From positions 1 to 64,000 of the forward strand of contig NZ_QWGR01000015.1 of the NCBI RefSeq assembly GCF_003576475.1: a DNA stretch of 64,000 nucleotides. Direction: 5' to 3'. This stretch comes from Maribellus luteus. GTDB taxonomy: Bacteria; Bacteroidota; Bacteroidia; Bacteroidales; Prolixibacteraceae. Every line of letters starts with the position of its first letter. Within the stretch, counting starts at the first letter, position 1. Position numbers and translations under genes: made by a program. The notes beneath the pieces are model-generated. The model was not told the DNA's origin. It was given only the letters and a program-made list of their open reading frames with translations, and did not search any database. Of the stretch, positions 45,547 to 53,576 are shown piece after piece.

Positions 45547-46869
45547 TTAGGATTCAACCCAGTATTTGTCAACAAATTCCTGCTTAATCCCCACCTCATC
45601 GCGGCTCAGGTATTTGCTCATAATCCGCCAGGTTTCTTCCAGCATCTCCTCCACCTCAAGATTTACGTCAATAGCCAGAATGTTTCGTGAATATTCCTCG
45701 GCAAACTGCAACACCCTGCGGTCGTAATCCGACAACTCGAACCCGTTCTCCATTTTCGTTTTGGAGTTGGCCGCATCGGCATAAAGCCGGATCGCCGAGT
45801 TCATCACCTGCGGATGATCTTTACGTGTCACTTTTCCGATCACCAGCTGTTTCAGACGCGACAAGCTTCGGAACGGGTCTACAATTACTTTATTTACATC
45901 CGACGAACGACGCAGGAACAACTGTCCTTCGGTAATGTACCCCGTGTTATCCGGAATGGCATGCGTAATGTCGCCACCCGACAAGGTTGTTACCGCCAGA
46001 ATCGTGATGTTTCCGCCATCGGGGAACTGAACGGCTTTTTCGTATATCTTGGCCAGGTCGCTGTACAACGATCCCGGCATACTGTCTTTCGAAGGAATCT
46101 GGTCCATACGGTTCGATACAATACTCAGTGCGTTGGCATATTGCGTCATATCGGTAAGCAGCACCAGTACTTTTTCATTTTTTTCAACCGCATAATATTC
46201 CGCGGCGGCCAGTGCCATGTCCGGAATCAGCAACATTTCGATGGGCGACTTATCGGTGGTATTGATAAAACCAATGATTTTCGACTGTCCGTATCCTTTT
46301 TCAAAGGTGTTTTTAAAGAACAAGTAATCATCGCGGGTCAACCCCATTCCGCCCAGGATAATTTTATCCACCTTGGCACGCAAGGCAATAAGCGCCAGTA
46401 CCTGGTTGTAAGGCTGGTCGGGATCGGCAAAAAACGGGATTTTCTGTCCCGAAACCAGCGAGTTGTTCAGGTCGATACCCGCAATACCCGTAGCAATAAA
46501 TTCGCTGGGTTGTTTACGTCGCACCGGGTTTACCGATGGTCCTCCGATCGGATATTCGCGGCCTTCAACAGCAGGTAAACCATCGATGGGTGCTCCAAAC
46601 GCGTCGAAAAAACGTCCGGCCATGTGGGCACTAAGCGGCAGCCACGGAGCCCGTCCTGTAAAAATTACTTCGGCATCGTTTTGCAAACCTTCGGTACCTT
46701 CAAATACCTGAAGCGTCACACTTTTCCCGGCAATCTTTACTACCTGGGCAGTTCGCCCCTGAACATAAGCCATTTCTTCGTAGCCAACGCCTGTGGCATC
46801 GAGCGTACAGGTAGCTTTTGTAATGTTGTTTAAGCGGCAATATATTTTTTGAAAGGCTTTTGCTCTCAT
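45547..46869 (-). CDS. ntpB: V-type ATPase subunit B
   Basis: A 440-residue non-catalytic head subunit related to subunit A but without a Walker A lysine motif, as expected. Family segments: GRAPWLPLSAHMAGRFFDAF, EFIATGIAGIDLNNSLVSGQ, KIPFFADPDQPYNQ, VLLTDMTQYANALS, and GSLYSDLAKIYEKAVQ. The start ATG overlaps the subunit A stop by 4 bases, matching their fixed 3:3 ratio in the complex. Confidence 0.95.
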   Translation of the reverse strand: MRAKAFQKIYCRLNNITKATCTLDATGVGYEEMAYVQGRTAQVVKIAGKSVTLQVFEGTEGLQNDAEVIFTGRAPWLPLSAHMAGRFFDAFGAPIDGLPAVEGREYPIGGPSVNPVRRKQPSEFIATGIAGIDLNNSLVSGQKIPFFADPDQPYNQVLALIALRAKVDKIILGGMGLTRDDYLFFKNTFEKGYGQSKIIGFINTTDKSPIEMLLIPDMALAAAEYYAVEKNEKVLVLLTDMTQYANALSIVSNRMDQIPSKDSMPGSLYSDLAKIYEKAVQFPDGGNITILAVTTLSGGDITHAIPDNTGYITEGQLFLRRSSDVNKVIVDPFRSLSRLKQLVIGKVTRKDHPQVMNSAIRLYADAANSKTKMENGFELSDYDRRVLQFAEEYSRNILAIDVNLEVEEMLEETWRIMSKYLSRDEVGIKQEFVDKYWVES

Positions 46870-48641
46870 GATACTGTTACATTTTGATTGATGTATTCTT
46901 CTAACTGTGCTTCGTAATCTTTGAACTGCTGGCTCTTGAATTCGGCGTAGTTCATTTGTTTGAACAGGTTGATGATGCGTTTGAAAAAGTCGCGCACCTC
47001 ATCAAAATCAGAAAAACTGAATTCTTTTCGTACCAGTCCAATTACTTTTTCGAGCATGTATTTCTGGCGTTTGAGCGGCGAGTTACAGTCAACCGCATCA
47101 AAAGCATCCTGTTGCAGGATGGCAAAGTCGATCAGTTCCGACTTCCAGAAGGTTTCGTGGTAATTTACCGGAACACCGTCGTCGCCCAGAATATTGATCT
47201 GCTCCCTGATCTCGTTTCCCTGGATCAGGAAATACTTAACAAATTCAATGTTCTCAATCCAGTCGGCACTGATTTCGCGTTTGGCAAAAGCAATAAACTC
47301 GTCGTACTCTACATATTTTGAGTAGCTGTCGTTCGGATCGATGGCCGGATAGCGTTTACTGTCGGCGCGGTTTTGCGACAAGGCAAAAAAGCAACGTGCC
47401 ACTTTCTTGGTGGCTTCGGTTACCGGCTCCAGCAGGTTTCCACCGGCCGGCGAAACGGTGCCGATAAAAGTAATCGAGCCACTTCTTCCGTTGGGTAACA
47501 AAGTGTAACCCGCCCGCGAGTAGTAGTTGGCAATAATGGCCGATAAGTCCATCGGAAACGCATCGGGACCGGGCAGTTCCTCCATCCGGTTCGACATTTC
47601 GCGCAGAGCCTGTGCCCACCGCGATGTGGAGTCAGCCAAAAGCAGTGTTCGCAAGCCCTGCGAGCGGAAATATTCAGCCAGTGTCATGGCAGTGTAAACC
47701 GAAGCTTCACGGGCTGCCACCGGCATATTCGAAGTATTGGCAATAATAATGGTCCGTTCAGCCAGTTTCCCCCCGGTGTGCGGGTCGTCCAGGTGCGGAA
47801 ATTCAGAGAAGATCTCCACCACCTCGTTGGCGCGCTCGCCACAAGCCGCTACAATTACCACATCGGCAGCTGCCTGCTTGGCCAGTGCATGCTGAAGAAC
47901 GGTTTTCCCGCTACCAAACGGACCGGGAATAAAGCCGGTTCCGCCTTCCATAATCGGGTTAAGCGTATCAATTACCCGAACCCCGGTTTCAAACAGTTTA
48001 CCCGGGCGCAATTTCTCGCGGTAGCCCCTGAAAGCCTTTTTCACGGGCCAGGTAAAACTCATGGAAACTTCGTGTTCGCGGCCATTGTTGTCTTTTAAAC
48101 GGGCAATGGTATCGCTCAGCTGGTATTCACCTTCGTCGGCCAGCCAGCTTATTTCGTATTCTCCCTCCAACTTAAAGGGAACCATAATTTTATGCTGAAT
48201 ATGGTATTCGGGCACTTGCCCCAGCCAGTCGGCAGCAGTTACCAGGTCGCCCACTTTTGCCAGCGGTTTGAAATGCCAAACCGAGTCGTTTTCGAGCGGA
48301 TACGAACGCGAACCTGCTTCCAGAAAAATACCGTCGATTTTATCCAGGTCGTTCTGAAGCCCGTCGTAATTGCGTGTAAGCATTCCCGGCCCCATTGTTA
48401 CTTCCAGCATCGAATCGATAAAATGAACATCGAGGCCTACTTTAAAACCACGGGTTGTTTCAAAAACCTGCACATAGGCAGTTTGTCCCGAAGTTTTAAT
48501 TACTTCGCCCATTATTTCTTTTCCATCGTGTTGAAAAAAGCAAATCCCATTCTGGATCAATGCTCCCTTGGTTTCAACTTCAACCAGGTTGCCCACAATG
48601 GCAGTTACTTTTCCTTTACTTATAATATTCTTGTTTTCCAT
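46866..48641 (-). CDS. ntpA: V-type ATPase subunit A (catalytic)
   Basis: A 591-residue catalytic head subunit that hydrolyses or makes ATP. Walker A is GPFGSGKTVLQ with K246, followed by VVIVAACGERANEVVEIFSE and the Walker B segment TLLLADSTSRWAQALRE. The non-homologous insert typical of V/A-type A subunits lies before the P-loop (LAKVGDLVTAADWLGQV onward). Bacteroidota that carry V-type ATPases usually also have F-type; the direction of work here cannot be read from sequence. It lies 38 bases after the DUF2764 gene. Confidence 0.96.
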   Translation of the reverse strand: MENKNIISKGKVTAIVGNLVEVETKGALIQNGICFFQHDGKEIMGEVIKTSGQTAYVQVFETTRGFKVGLDVHFIDSMLEVTMGPGMLTRNYDGLQNDLDKIDGIFLEAGSRSYPLENDSVWHFKPLAKVGDLVTAADWLGQVPEYHIQHKIMVPFKLEGEYEISWLADEGEYQLSDTIARLKDNNGREHEVSMSFTWPVKKAFRGYREKLRPGKLFETGVRVIDTLNPIMEGGTGFIPGPFGSGKTVLQHALAKQAAADVVIVAACGERANEVVEIFSEFPHLDDPHTGGKLAERTIIIANTSNMPVAAREASVYTAMTLAEYFRSQGLRTLLLADSTSRWAQALREMSNRMEELPGPDAFPMDLSAIIANYYSRAGYTLLPNGRSGSITFIGTVSPAGGNLLEPVTEATKKVARCFFALSQNRADSKRYPAIDPNDSYSKYVEYDEFIAFAKREISADWIENIEFVKYFLIQGNEIREQINILGDDGVPVNYHETFWKSELIDFAILQQDAFDAVDCNSPLKRQKYMLEKVIGLVRKEFSFSDFDEVRDFFKRIINLFKQMNYAEFKSQQFKDYEAQLEEYINQNVTVS

Positions 48642-48679
48642 AGCAATTTTATTCTTTTGAAAACCGGGATTTAATTGAA

Positions 48680-49501
48680 TCAGAAGTGAATTTGTTGACT
48701 ACTGTCGTACGCGCGTACCATGGCTTCGGCCAGTTCTTCGGGCACAACCGTTTTTTCCGGGTTGTGAATACGTGTCCACCTGTCGATGATCATCAGTTTT
48801 TGCTGATAGCCCAGAATAACATCGACCGAGAAATACTCAAAACGATTGATCTCGTCGATTTGGGCCCACCTGAGTGCATCCATTTTCTTTTCCCGTTCCT
48901 GCAAATTGGTGTTGTCCGAAAGCTTTTTCAATTTTTCGGAAGCACCAAACTCTGACGTAACCACACGGGCTTCTTCGTTAAAATCGAGCAGTAACTCGTA
49001 ATACGAATTCCCTTCCACCAGCTGGCGTTTTTTCTCGTCAGCCGATTTTCCGCTACGCCTGAACGCAAGGTAATTAACCCGGTTAAGTTCCCACTCGCCC
49101 CACTGTTCCAGAAAACGGTTTCCGGAGTCACGAAGCGCAGAAAAATAAAGCTCCTGTAGTTTTTGCCCGCTGGTTCGTTCCGAAACGCTTCCCTCCTGTT
49201 GCTTTTGCCAGTTTATCCACTCACGGAGGTAAGCCGGCAAAGCCTGAAACTGTTCGTTTTCAGGCTCCAGCATTTCGGCTTTCCAGCCAAAGGGAAGTGT
49301 TTCTATTTGCGTTCTTCCACCCGCATACAGCACCAGCGTATTATGAAATCCGCGCATCCACAAAAGTTCCGCCCACCGAAGTTCATTTTCGGCCAACACC
49401 TCTTTCAGGCGGGCATAAAATTCTGCCGGTTGCTGTACTTCTCTTTCCGGAGCCAGTTTTAGCTCCGGCAGCCCGGATATAAACGCATAATAAGTATTCA
49501 T
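48680..49501 (-). CDS. DUF2764 family V-ATPase-associated protein
   Basis: A 273-residue helical protein opening MNTYYAFISGLPELKLAPER, with EWELNRVNYLAFRRSGK and VILGYQQKLMIIDRWTRIHN near the end. This DUF2764 family occurs in Bacteroidota V-ATPase operons between subunits E and A, where subunit C is found in other lineages. The length and all-helical look are compatible with a remote subunit C (AC39-type), and no other C gene is in the operon. That role is inference. Five bases separate it from subunit E. Confidence 0.8.
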   Translation of the reverse strand: MNTYYAFISGLPELKLAPEREVQQPAEFYARLKEVLAENELRWAELLWMRGFHNTLVLYAGGRTQIETLPFGWKAEMLEPENEQFQALPAYLREWINWQKQQEGSVSERTSGQKLQELYFSALRDSGNRFLEQWGEWELNRVNYLAFRRSGKSADEKKRQLVEGNSYYELLLDFNEEARVVTSEFGASEKLKKLSDNTNLQEREKKMDALRWAQIDEINRFEYFSVDVILGYQQKLMIIDRWTRIHNPEKTVVPEELAEAMVRAYDSSQQIHF

Positions 49502-49506
49502 GAAAC

Positions 49507-50121
49507 TTAGGAATTAAAAAGCAGCTCTTTCACTTTCGGCTTGATTAGTGATTCAAAAAAAGTTTGAAAATCGTCTTCGGTAAACGAGACTTTATAGCCT
49601 TCGTGATTGTTGAGCAGCTGAAATCCTTTTTCCATGCCGCGAACAGGTTTTATAACCAGTCCCGAGTTCAGGATTTTGGCAGCCGACGCTTTGTAAAGCG
49701 GCTCCAGTTCACCGATCAGATTTTCAGGAACCAGTGCTTCGTTGGCCGAGCCGTTCCCGTTTGGATTTACCCACGTGCGGGTAATTTCCAACATCATATC
49801 GTGAATCACTTTTGGATCGGCTGTGGCGTGTGCCGCAAGTTCTTTGCCTAACTCGGCCGAAACCACATTGCTTACCTCCTGCCGGGTAATCTCAAGCATC
49901 TGCGTTGAAATAGACTCCAGCTCGTCCTGCATGGCAGCATAGATCTTTTCCGACTCAGCCTTAGCTTCAGAAACCATCAGCTCCGCTTTCTGCCGGGCAT
50001 TGCTCAACAGTTTTTCGGCTTCTTTTCTTGCTTCTTCAACCAGCAAATCGCCTTCGTTTTTTGCCTTTTCGATACCTTCCTTGTAGATATTCTCGGTTAG
50101 TTCCTTAATCTTTGTGTTCAT
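49507..50121 (-). CDS. ntpE: V-type ATPase subunit E (peripheral stalk)
   Basis: A 204-residue stalk subunit: a long N-terminal charged helix (about 1-75, EEARKEAEKLLSNARQKAEL) followed by a globular alpha/beta C-terminal domain with GFQLLNNHEGYKVSFTEDDF. It ties the catalytic head to the membrane part. Its start overlaps the upstream Usp-like gene by 17 bases, linking the two in one transcript. Confidence 0.88.
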   Translation of the reverse strand: MNTKIKELTENIYKEGIEKAKNEGDLLVEEARKEAEKLLSNARQKAELMVSEAKAESEKIYAAMQDELESISTQMLEITRQEVSNVVSAELGKELAAHATADPKVIHDMMLEITRTWVNPNGNGSANEALVPENLIGELEPLYKASAAKILNSGLVIKPVRGMEKGFQLLNNHEGYKVSFTEDDFQTFFESLIKPKVKELLFNS

Positions 50122-51031
50122 ATTTTTTTCTTTTACCCATACTCTTTAATACATCAATCAAAATGGTAAACAGCGACTCCTTTTTAGGAGTAATCGTGAA
50201 AACCGGGTATTCTGATTGTTTGATCACATTTGAAGCCATTTTCCCGATGCTTTTGATATTGATCAACACTTCCTGATGGGTCATAATCACCACCATATCG
50301 GGTTTGCTTTCGTTGATAAAGTCGGGGACCATTTTGTGCATTTCCTTTTCATCTCCCCTCAACAAAGTCGTTTCACACGCAATGTTCTGCTTTAGCAGCC
50401 AGTCTTCTATTTTCCATATTTTGGTGTGAATGCTGCTGTTTTCCCGCTTCATCTTTTCGTTTAGTACCGACATCAGATGAATTTTGGCACTGTATTTTTT
50501 GGCAAGTTCTGCCGCCCACTTAACATTGTGGTTGTGCCGGCGGCGTATATCAATCGGCACCAGAATTTTGTGCTTTTCTTCGTCCGACGGAACACCGTCG
50601 AAAGTCACTACCGGGCAATAGGCTTCTGCCACCATCTGGCTTACCTGGTCGCTCCATTTCCGAAGGCCATCGGTATCGTTGCCCAGTCGTTTATTGATCA
50701 CCACCAGGTCGTACTTTGCCCGATGGATAAACGAGACAACCCATTTCTGCAGATTTCCCTTGCGCAGTTTTAAGCGAATAAAACCCGGAATCTCCTGGTC
50801 AAAAAAATCGTTGACAAACTTTTTGAACCTTGCAAAAGCCTCGCGCTTGTAATGCAACCTCTCCATGGGACGGTAGTATTTCCCGAGCATGCTAAACCGC
50901 GGCGCCACATACAGCAAGGTTACTTTCGAATCAAACTTGCGGCTTATTATAAGCGCTTGCCTGATCGAGTTGATCCCATGCTCATCGAGAGTCACCGGAA
51001 CCAGAATATGATGAATAGTAGTTTTTGCCAT
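50105..51031 (-). CDS. Universal stress protein, two Usp-like domains
   Basis: A 308-residue cytoplasmic protein with an N-terminal UspA fold (ILVPVTLDEHGINSIRQALI, then LVVINKRLGN) and a second at about 150-285 (KILVPIDIRRRHNHNVKWAA, PDMVVIMTHQE, SEYPVFTITP). Neither half shows a full G-x2-G-x9-G-[ST] ATP loop. The start ATG at 51031 (MAKTTIHHILVPV) is preferred to a longer frame that adds 15 residues. It overlaps subunit E, so it belongs to the V-ATPase operon and may tune the pump to energy or ion stress. Confidence 0.85.
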   Translation of the reverse strand: MAKTTIHHILVPVTLDEHGINSIRQALIISRKFDSKVTLLYVAPRFSMLGKYYRPMERLHYKREAFARFKKFVNDFFDQEIPGFIRLKLRKGNLQKWVVSFIHRAKYDLVVINKRLGNDTDGLRKWSDQVSQMVAEAYCPVVTFDGVPSDEEKHKILVPIDIRRRHNHNVKWAAELAKKYSAKIHLMSVLNEKMKRENSSIHTKIWKIEDWLLKQNIACETTLLRGDEKEMHKMVPDFINESKPDMVVIMTHQEVLINIKSIGKMASNVIKQSEYPVFTITPKKESLFTILIDVLKSMGKRKKYEHKD

Positions 51032-51033
51032 TA

Positions 51034-51855
51034 TTAACAAATTAAAACGGGTTTGGAGTATTTGTTTCCGAACCACTTTTTCAGGTTTAAAGCCTTTCCA
51101 AACGGCGATTTTAATAGCTCCTGGTCTATAATGACCAAATCATATTTATAGGTATCTTTTAATAATTCATGCACCTTTTCAAAAGGAACGGCCTCGTTTG
51201 ATTTAAGAGCGGCTCCCCATTGGTTCGACACGTAACTGTTCCAGTCAACCGGAGGTGCCGTATTTTTATCGAGCAATATGCGCAAGTCGGTTTCCGATTT
51301 TTGCAGCAGCGTGCTTACCGACTCACACTCATCCAGTTTGCGCAAAAAAGACAGTTCTTTGCTGGTAAGAAACAATATACTTTTCAGTTTTGCCGGCGCA
51401 AATGAAGCAGGTAAAATCAATAAGGGATTGGTAGTTTGAACAGCCAGCTTCTGGATTTTGCCAATGATCGGACAACAAACTCCGGGGAAAGCCTTTTTTA
51501 AACTAACAACCAGTAATTCGGGCGACAGCGATTTTTGCCCCCCGTTTAAAAAACTAAACCAATCGCCTTCAAAAGGACGGATTGACACACGTGATTCTTC
51601 AAACTGAAATTCTTTTACTGCTTTCAATTTCAGCTCCAGCAACTCATTCCGAACGATTTGCTTCATCACAGGCACAAAATTCTTCAGTAAGGACTGACCG
51701 TACCTGGGTTTACTATAGGTTTGAACAAAAACAACCCCGTGATTACTGTTGATAAGGTTTCTGTGTGAAAAGATCGCCGACTCCCAGGCTCCCTCCATGA
51801 ACTCGGTCAGAATAACAATATTCTTGTTCTTCCCTTTTAATCCGTTGCTGTACAT
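51034..51855 (-). CDS. Divergent Usp-like protein, head of V-ATPase operon
   Basis: A 273-residue soluble protein with a degenerate double Usp-like layout: IVILTEFMEGAWESAIFSHR at the start, TTNPLLILPASFAPAKLKSI in the middle, LVIIDQELLKSPFGKALNLK and KYSKPVLIC at the end. Nucleotide-loop glycines are missing. It lies 2 bases upstream of the second Usp gene and is first in the run leading into the ATPase subunits. Function unknown; co-transcription suggests a regulatory or stress-linked role. Confidence 0.7.
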   Translation of the reverse strand: MYSNGLKGKNKNIVILTEFMEGAWESAIFSHRNLINSNHGVVFVQTYSKPRYGQSLLKNFVPVMKQIVRNELLELKLKAVKEFQFEESRVSIRPFEGDWFSFLNGGQKSLSPELLVVSLKKAFPGVCCPIIGKIQKLAVQTTNPLLILPASFAPAKLKSILFLTSKELSFLRKLDECESVSTLLQKSETDLRILLDKNTAPPVDWNSYVSNQWGAALKSNEAVPFEKVHELLKDTYKYDLVIIDQELLKSPFGKALNLKKWFGNKYSKPVLIC

Positions 51856-51877
51856 TGTTTACTAGTTAATGTGGCTA

Positions 51878-51885
51878 CAAAATTA
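51878..51885 (-). promoter_or_regulatory. Candidate -7 box of the V-ATPase operon
   Basis: On the minus strand TAATTTTG matches TAnnTTTG and lies about 23 bases before the first ATG (51855). No convincing -33 box is seen at the usual spacing. Confidence 0.4.
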
Positions 51886-52085
51886 CTTAGCTCCCAACAG
51901 ATTCTTTAGGGGGCATGCCTAAACCGGGGGGTGGGTTTTCCCTACTTTTTTACTTAGACAACTCTGAGAAAAACAAAATTGGGTGAAAAAGAATGGCACA
52001 TTTTAGCCTGGAAGATTCCGACGCTTTAGCTTATTTCCCATTTTTGAGAAAATTCAAAATCGCGATCGCGAAAAGGAAAAACCAA

Positions 52086-53555
52086 CTACGGATTCTGAAT
52101 CAATCCATCATGCACAAGAATCTGCGATTCAGGAATAAAGAAAACAACACGCGGATGATCTGGTGATACAGAAAGAAGCGCATCTCCGTTTTCATGAATA
52201 CCGGGATAGTGCCGGTCAAGTGTTAATCCGTTTCTGAAAATATCCCAGCGCCGCTGGGCTTCGAAAGCCAGCTCGAGCCTGCGTTCTTCCAGAACTACTT
52301 CCAACACATTGTCTCTTCCTTTCAGATCATCGAGGGAGTATAACTGATCGCCTGTCAATCCGGCACGCTCCCGAATCAGGTTAACGTCATCAATGGCAGC
52401 CTGGTTGTTGCCCAGCTTGGCGTTTGCTTCAGCCCGGTTCAGATACATTTCAGCCAGTCGCAGAAAAACGGGAGAACTAAGCGTAGGATAATTTTCCTGT
52501 AATGAGAATTTATTGATGAAATATTTAGGATAGCCATTGCGTTTTTGAAGGGTAATACCATCAGCTTCGTATTGCGGATCGATGAACGAGTGACGCGCAT
52601 CTTCAGGATTTTGATCGAGCAATTCCCGGTACGACAGCGATGCATACATCTCTCCCCAACCTTGCTGAGCGACATAGTTGTACATCGAGCCGATTGAATT
52701 CCACCCCTGATCATCCACATCGGCGATGTGTTTCACGGCAAAAATAGTTTCGCGGTTATCTTCCGGGGACAAACGGAAATACGTTTTATAGCTTTCCGTA
52801 TCCATCAGTGAGTATCGCCCCGAGGCAATAACCTTACCGGCATATTCGACAGCTTTTTCCGCATATTCACGATTTGGGTTATCCGGTGTTCCCGACATGT
52901 ACAAATACACCCGCGACAACAGGGCTTCAGCCACCTCTTTCGACGCATAGATATTTTTCTTTCCTCTGCCCATAAGCTGCTCAGCATACAATAAATCATC
53001 AATTACTTGCTGATACACTTGTTTTACGGTTGAACGGGGCGGGACATTTTCCACAACATCATCCAGCTTCACCGGAATCCCGGGGTTTATTTCAGGATTT
53101 TGATAATAGGGCCTTCCGAAAGTATTGCACAGGTGAAACATGGTTTGAGCGCGCAAATAAAGATTTTCACCTTTAACCTGGCGCATTTCAACCGAAGCAT
53201 TATCATCGATGGCCTGGATAACTTTGTTGCAGCCAACCACCAACTGGTAAGCCTTCTCCCAAAATGCTGTGGTGGGAAACATGGCCGGGAAATGCTGATA
53301 ATTGTAGCAATAAAACAGTTGATCGGTAGTAGTGCCGCTCAACGAAACATTGTCACCTCCGTATTCTCCAAAAAAATGAAAATTACGCTGGTAATACCAA
53401 TCCTTCAGGTAATTGTAATTTCCTATGGTAGCCCCTTGTAAGCCGGATTCGGTTTCAGTAAGTTCCGACTCGGGTAACCCGTCATACGGTTCAAAATCAA
53501 GATTACAGGCACTTACCGAAAATACGACCAGAATACATATTGCTACTTTTTTCAT
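52086..53555 (-). CDS. SusD/RagB family lipoprotein (second locus)
   Basis: A 489-residue SusD homologue with lipoprotein signal (ILVVFSVSAC), helices typical of the family (GENLYLRAQTMFHLCNTFGR PYY) and the C-terminal signature VVLEERRLELAFEAQRRWDI. It pairs with the SusC gene 21 bases upstream and forms the surface lid of that transporter. Shorter than the SusD of the first PUL (655 aa) and not closely similar to it by eye, so the two import systems likely take different ligands. Last gene of this minus-strand run. Confidence 0.95.
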   Translation of the reverse strand: MKKVAICILVVFSVSACNLDFEPYDGLPESELTETESGLQGATIGNYNYLKDWYYQRNFHFFGEYGGDNVSLSGTTTDQLFYCYNYQHFPAMFPTTAFWEKAYQLVVGCNKVIQAIDDNASVEMRQVKGENLYLRAQTMFHLCNTFGRPYYQNPEINPGIPVKLDDVVENVPPRSTVKQVYQQVIDDLLYAEQLMGRGKKNIYASKEVAEALLSRVYLYMSGTPDNPNREYAEKAVEYAGKVIASGRYSLMDTESYKTYFRLSPEDNRETIFAVKHIADVDDQGWNSIGSMYNYVAQQGWGEMYASLSYRELLDQNPEDARHSFIDPQYEADGITLQKRNGYPKYFINKFSLQENYPTLSSPVFLRLAEMYLNRAEANAKLGNNQAAIDDVNLIRERAGLTGDQLYSLDDLKGRDNVLEVVLEERRLELAFEAQRRWDIFRNGLTLDRHYPGIHENGDALLSVSPDHPRVVFFIPESQILVHDGLIQNP

Positions 53556-53576
53556 TCTTTTCTCTCCCTGCCATTA

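Noticed and set aside
45814-46578. 254-codon frame antisense to V-ATPase subunit B
   Set aside because: Subunit B is certain on the other strand, and the antisense translation has no family features.
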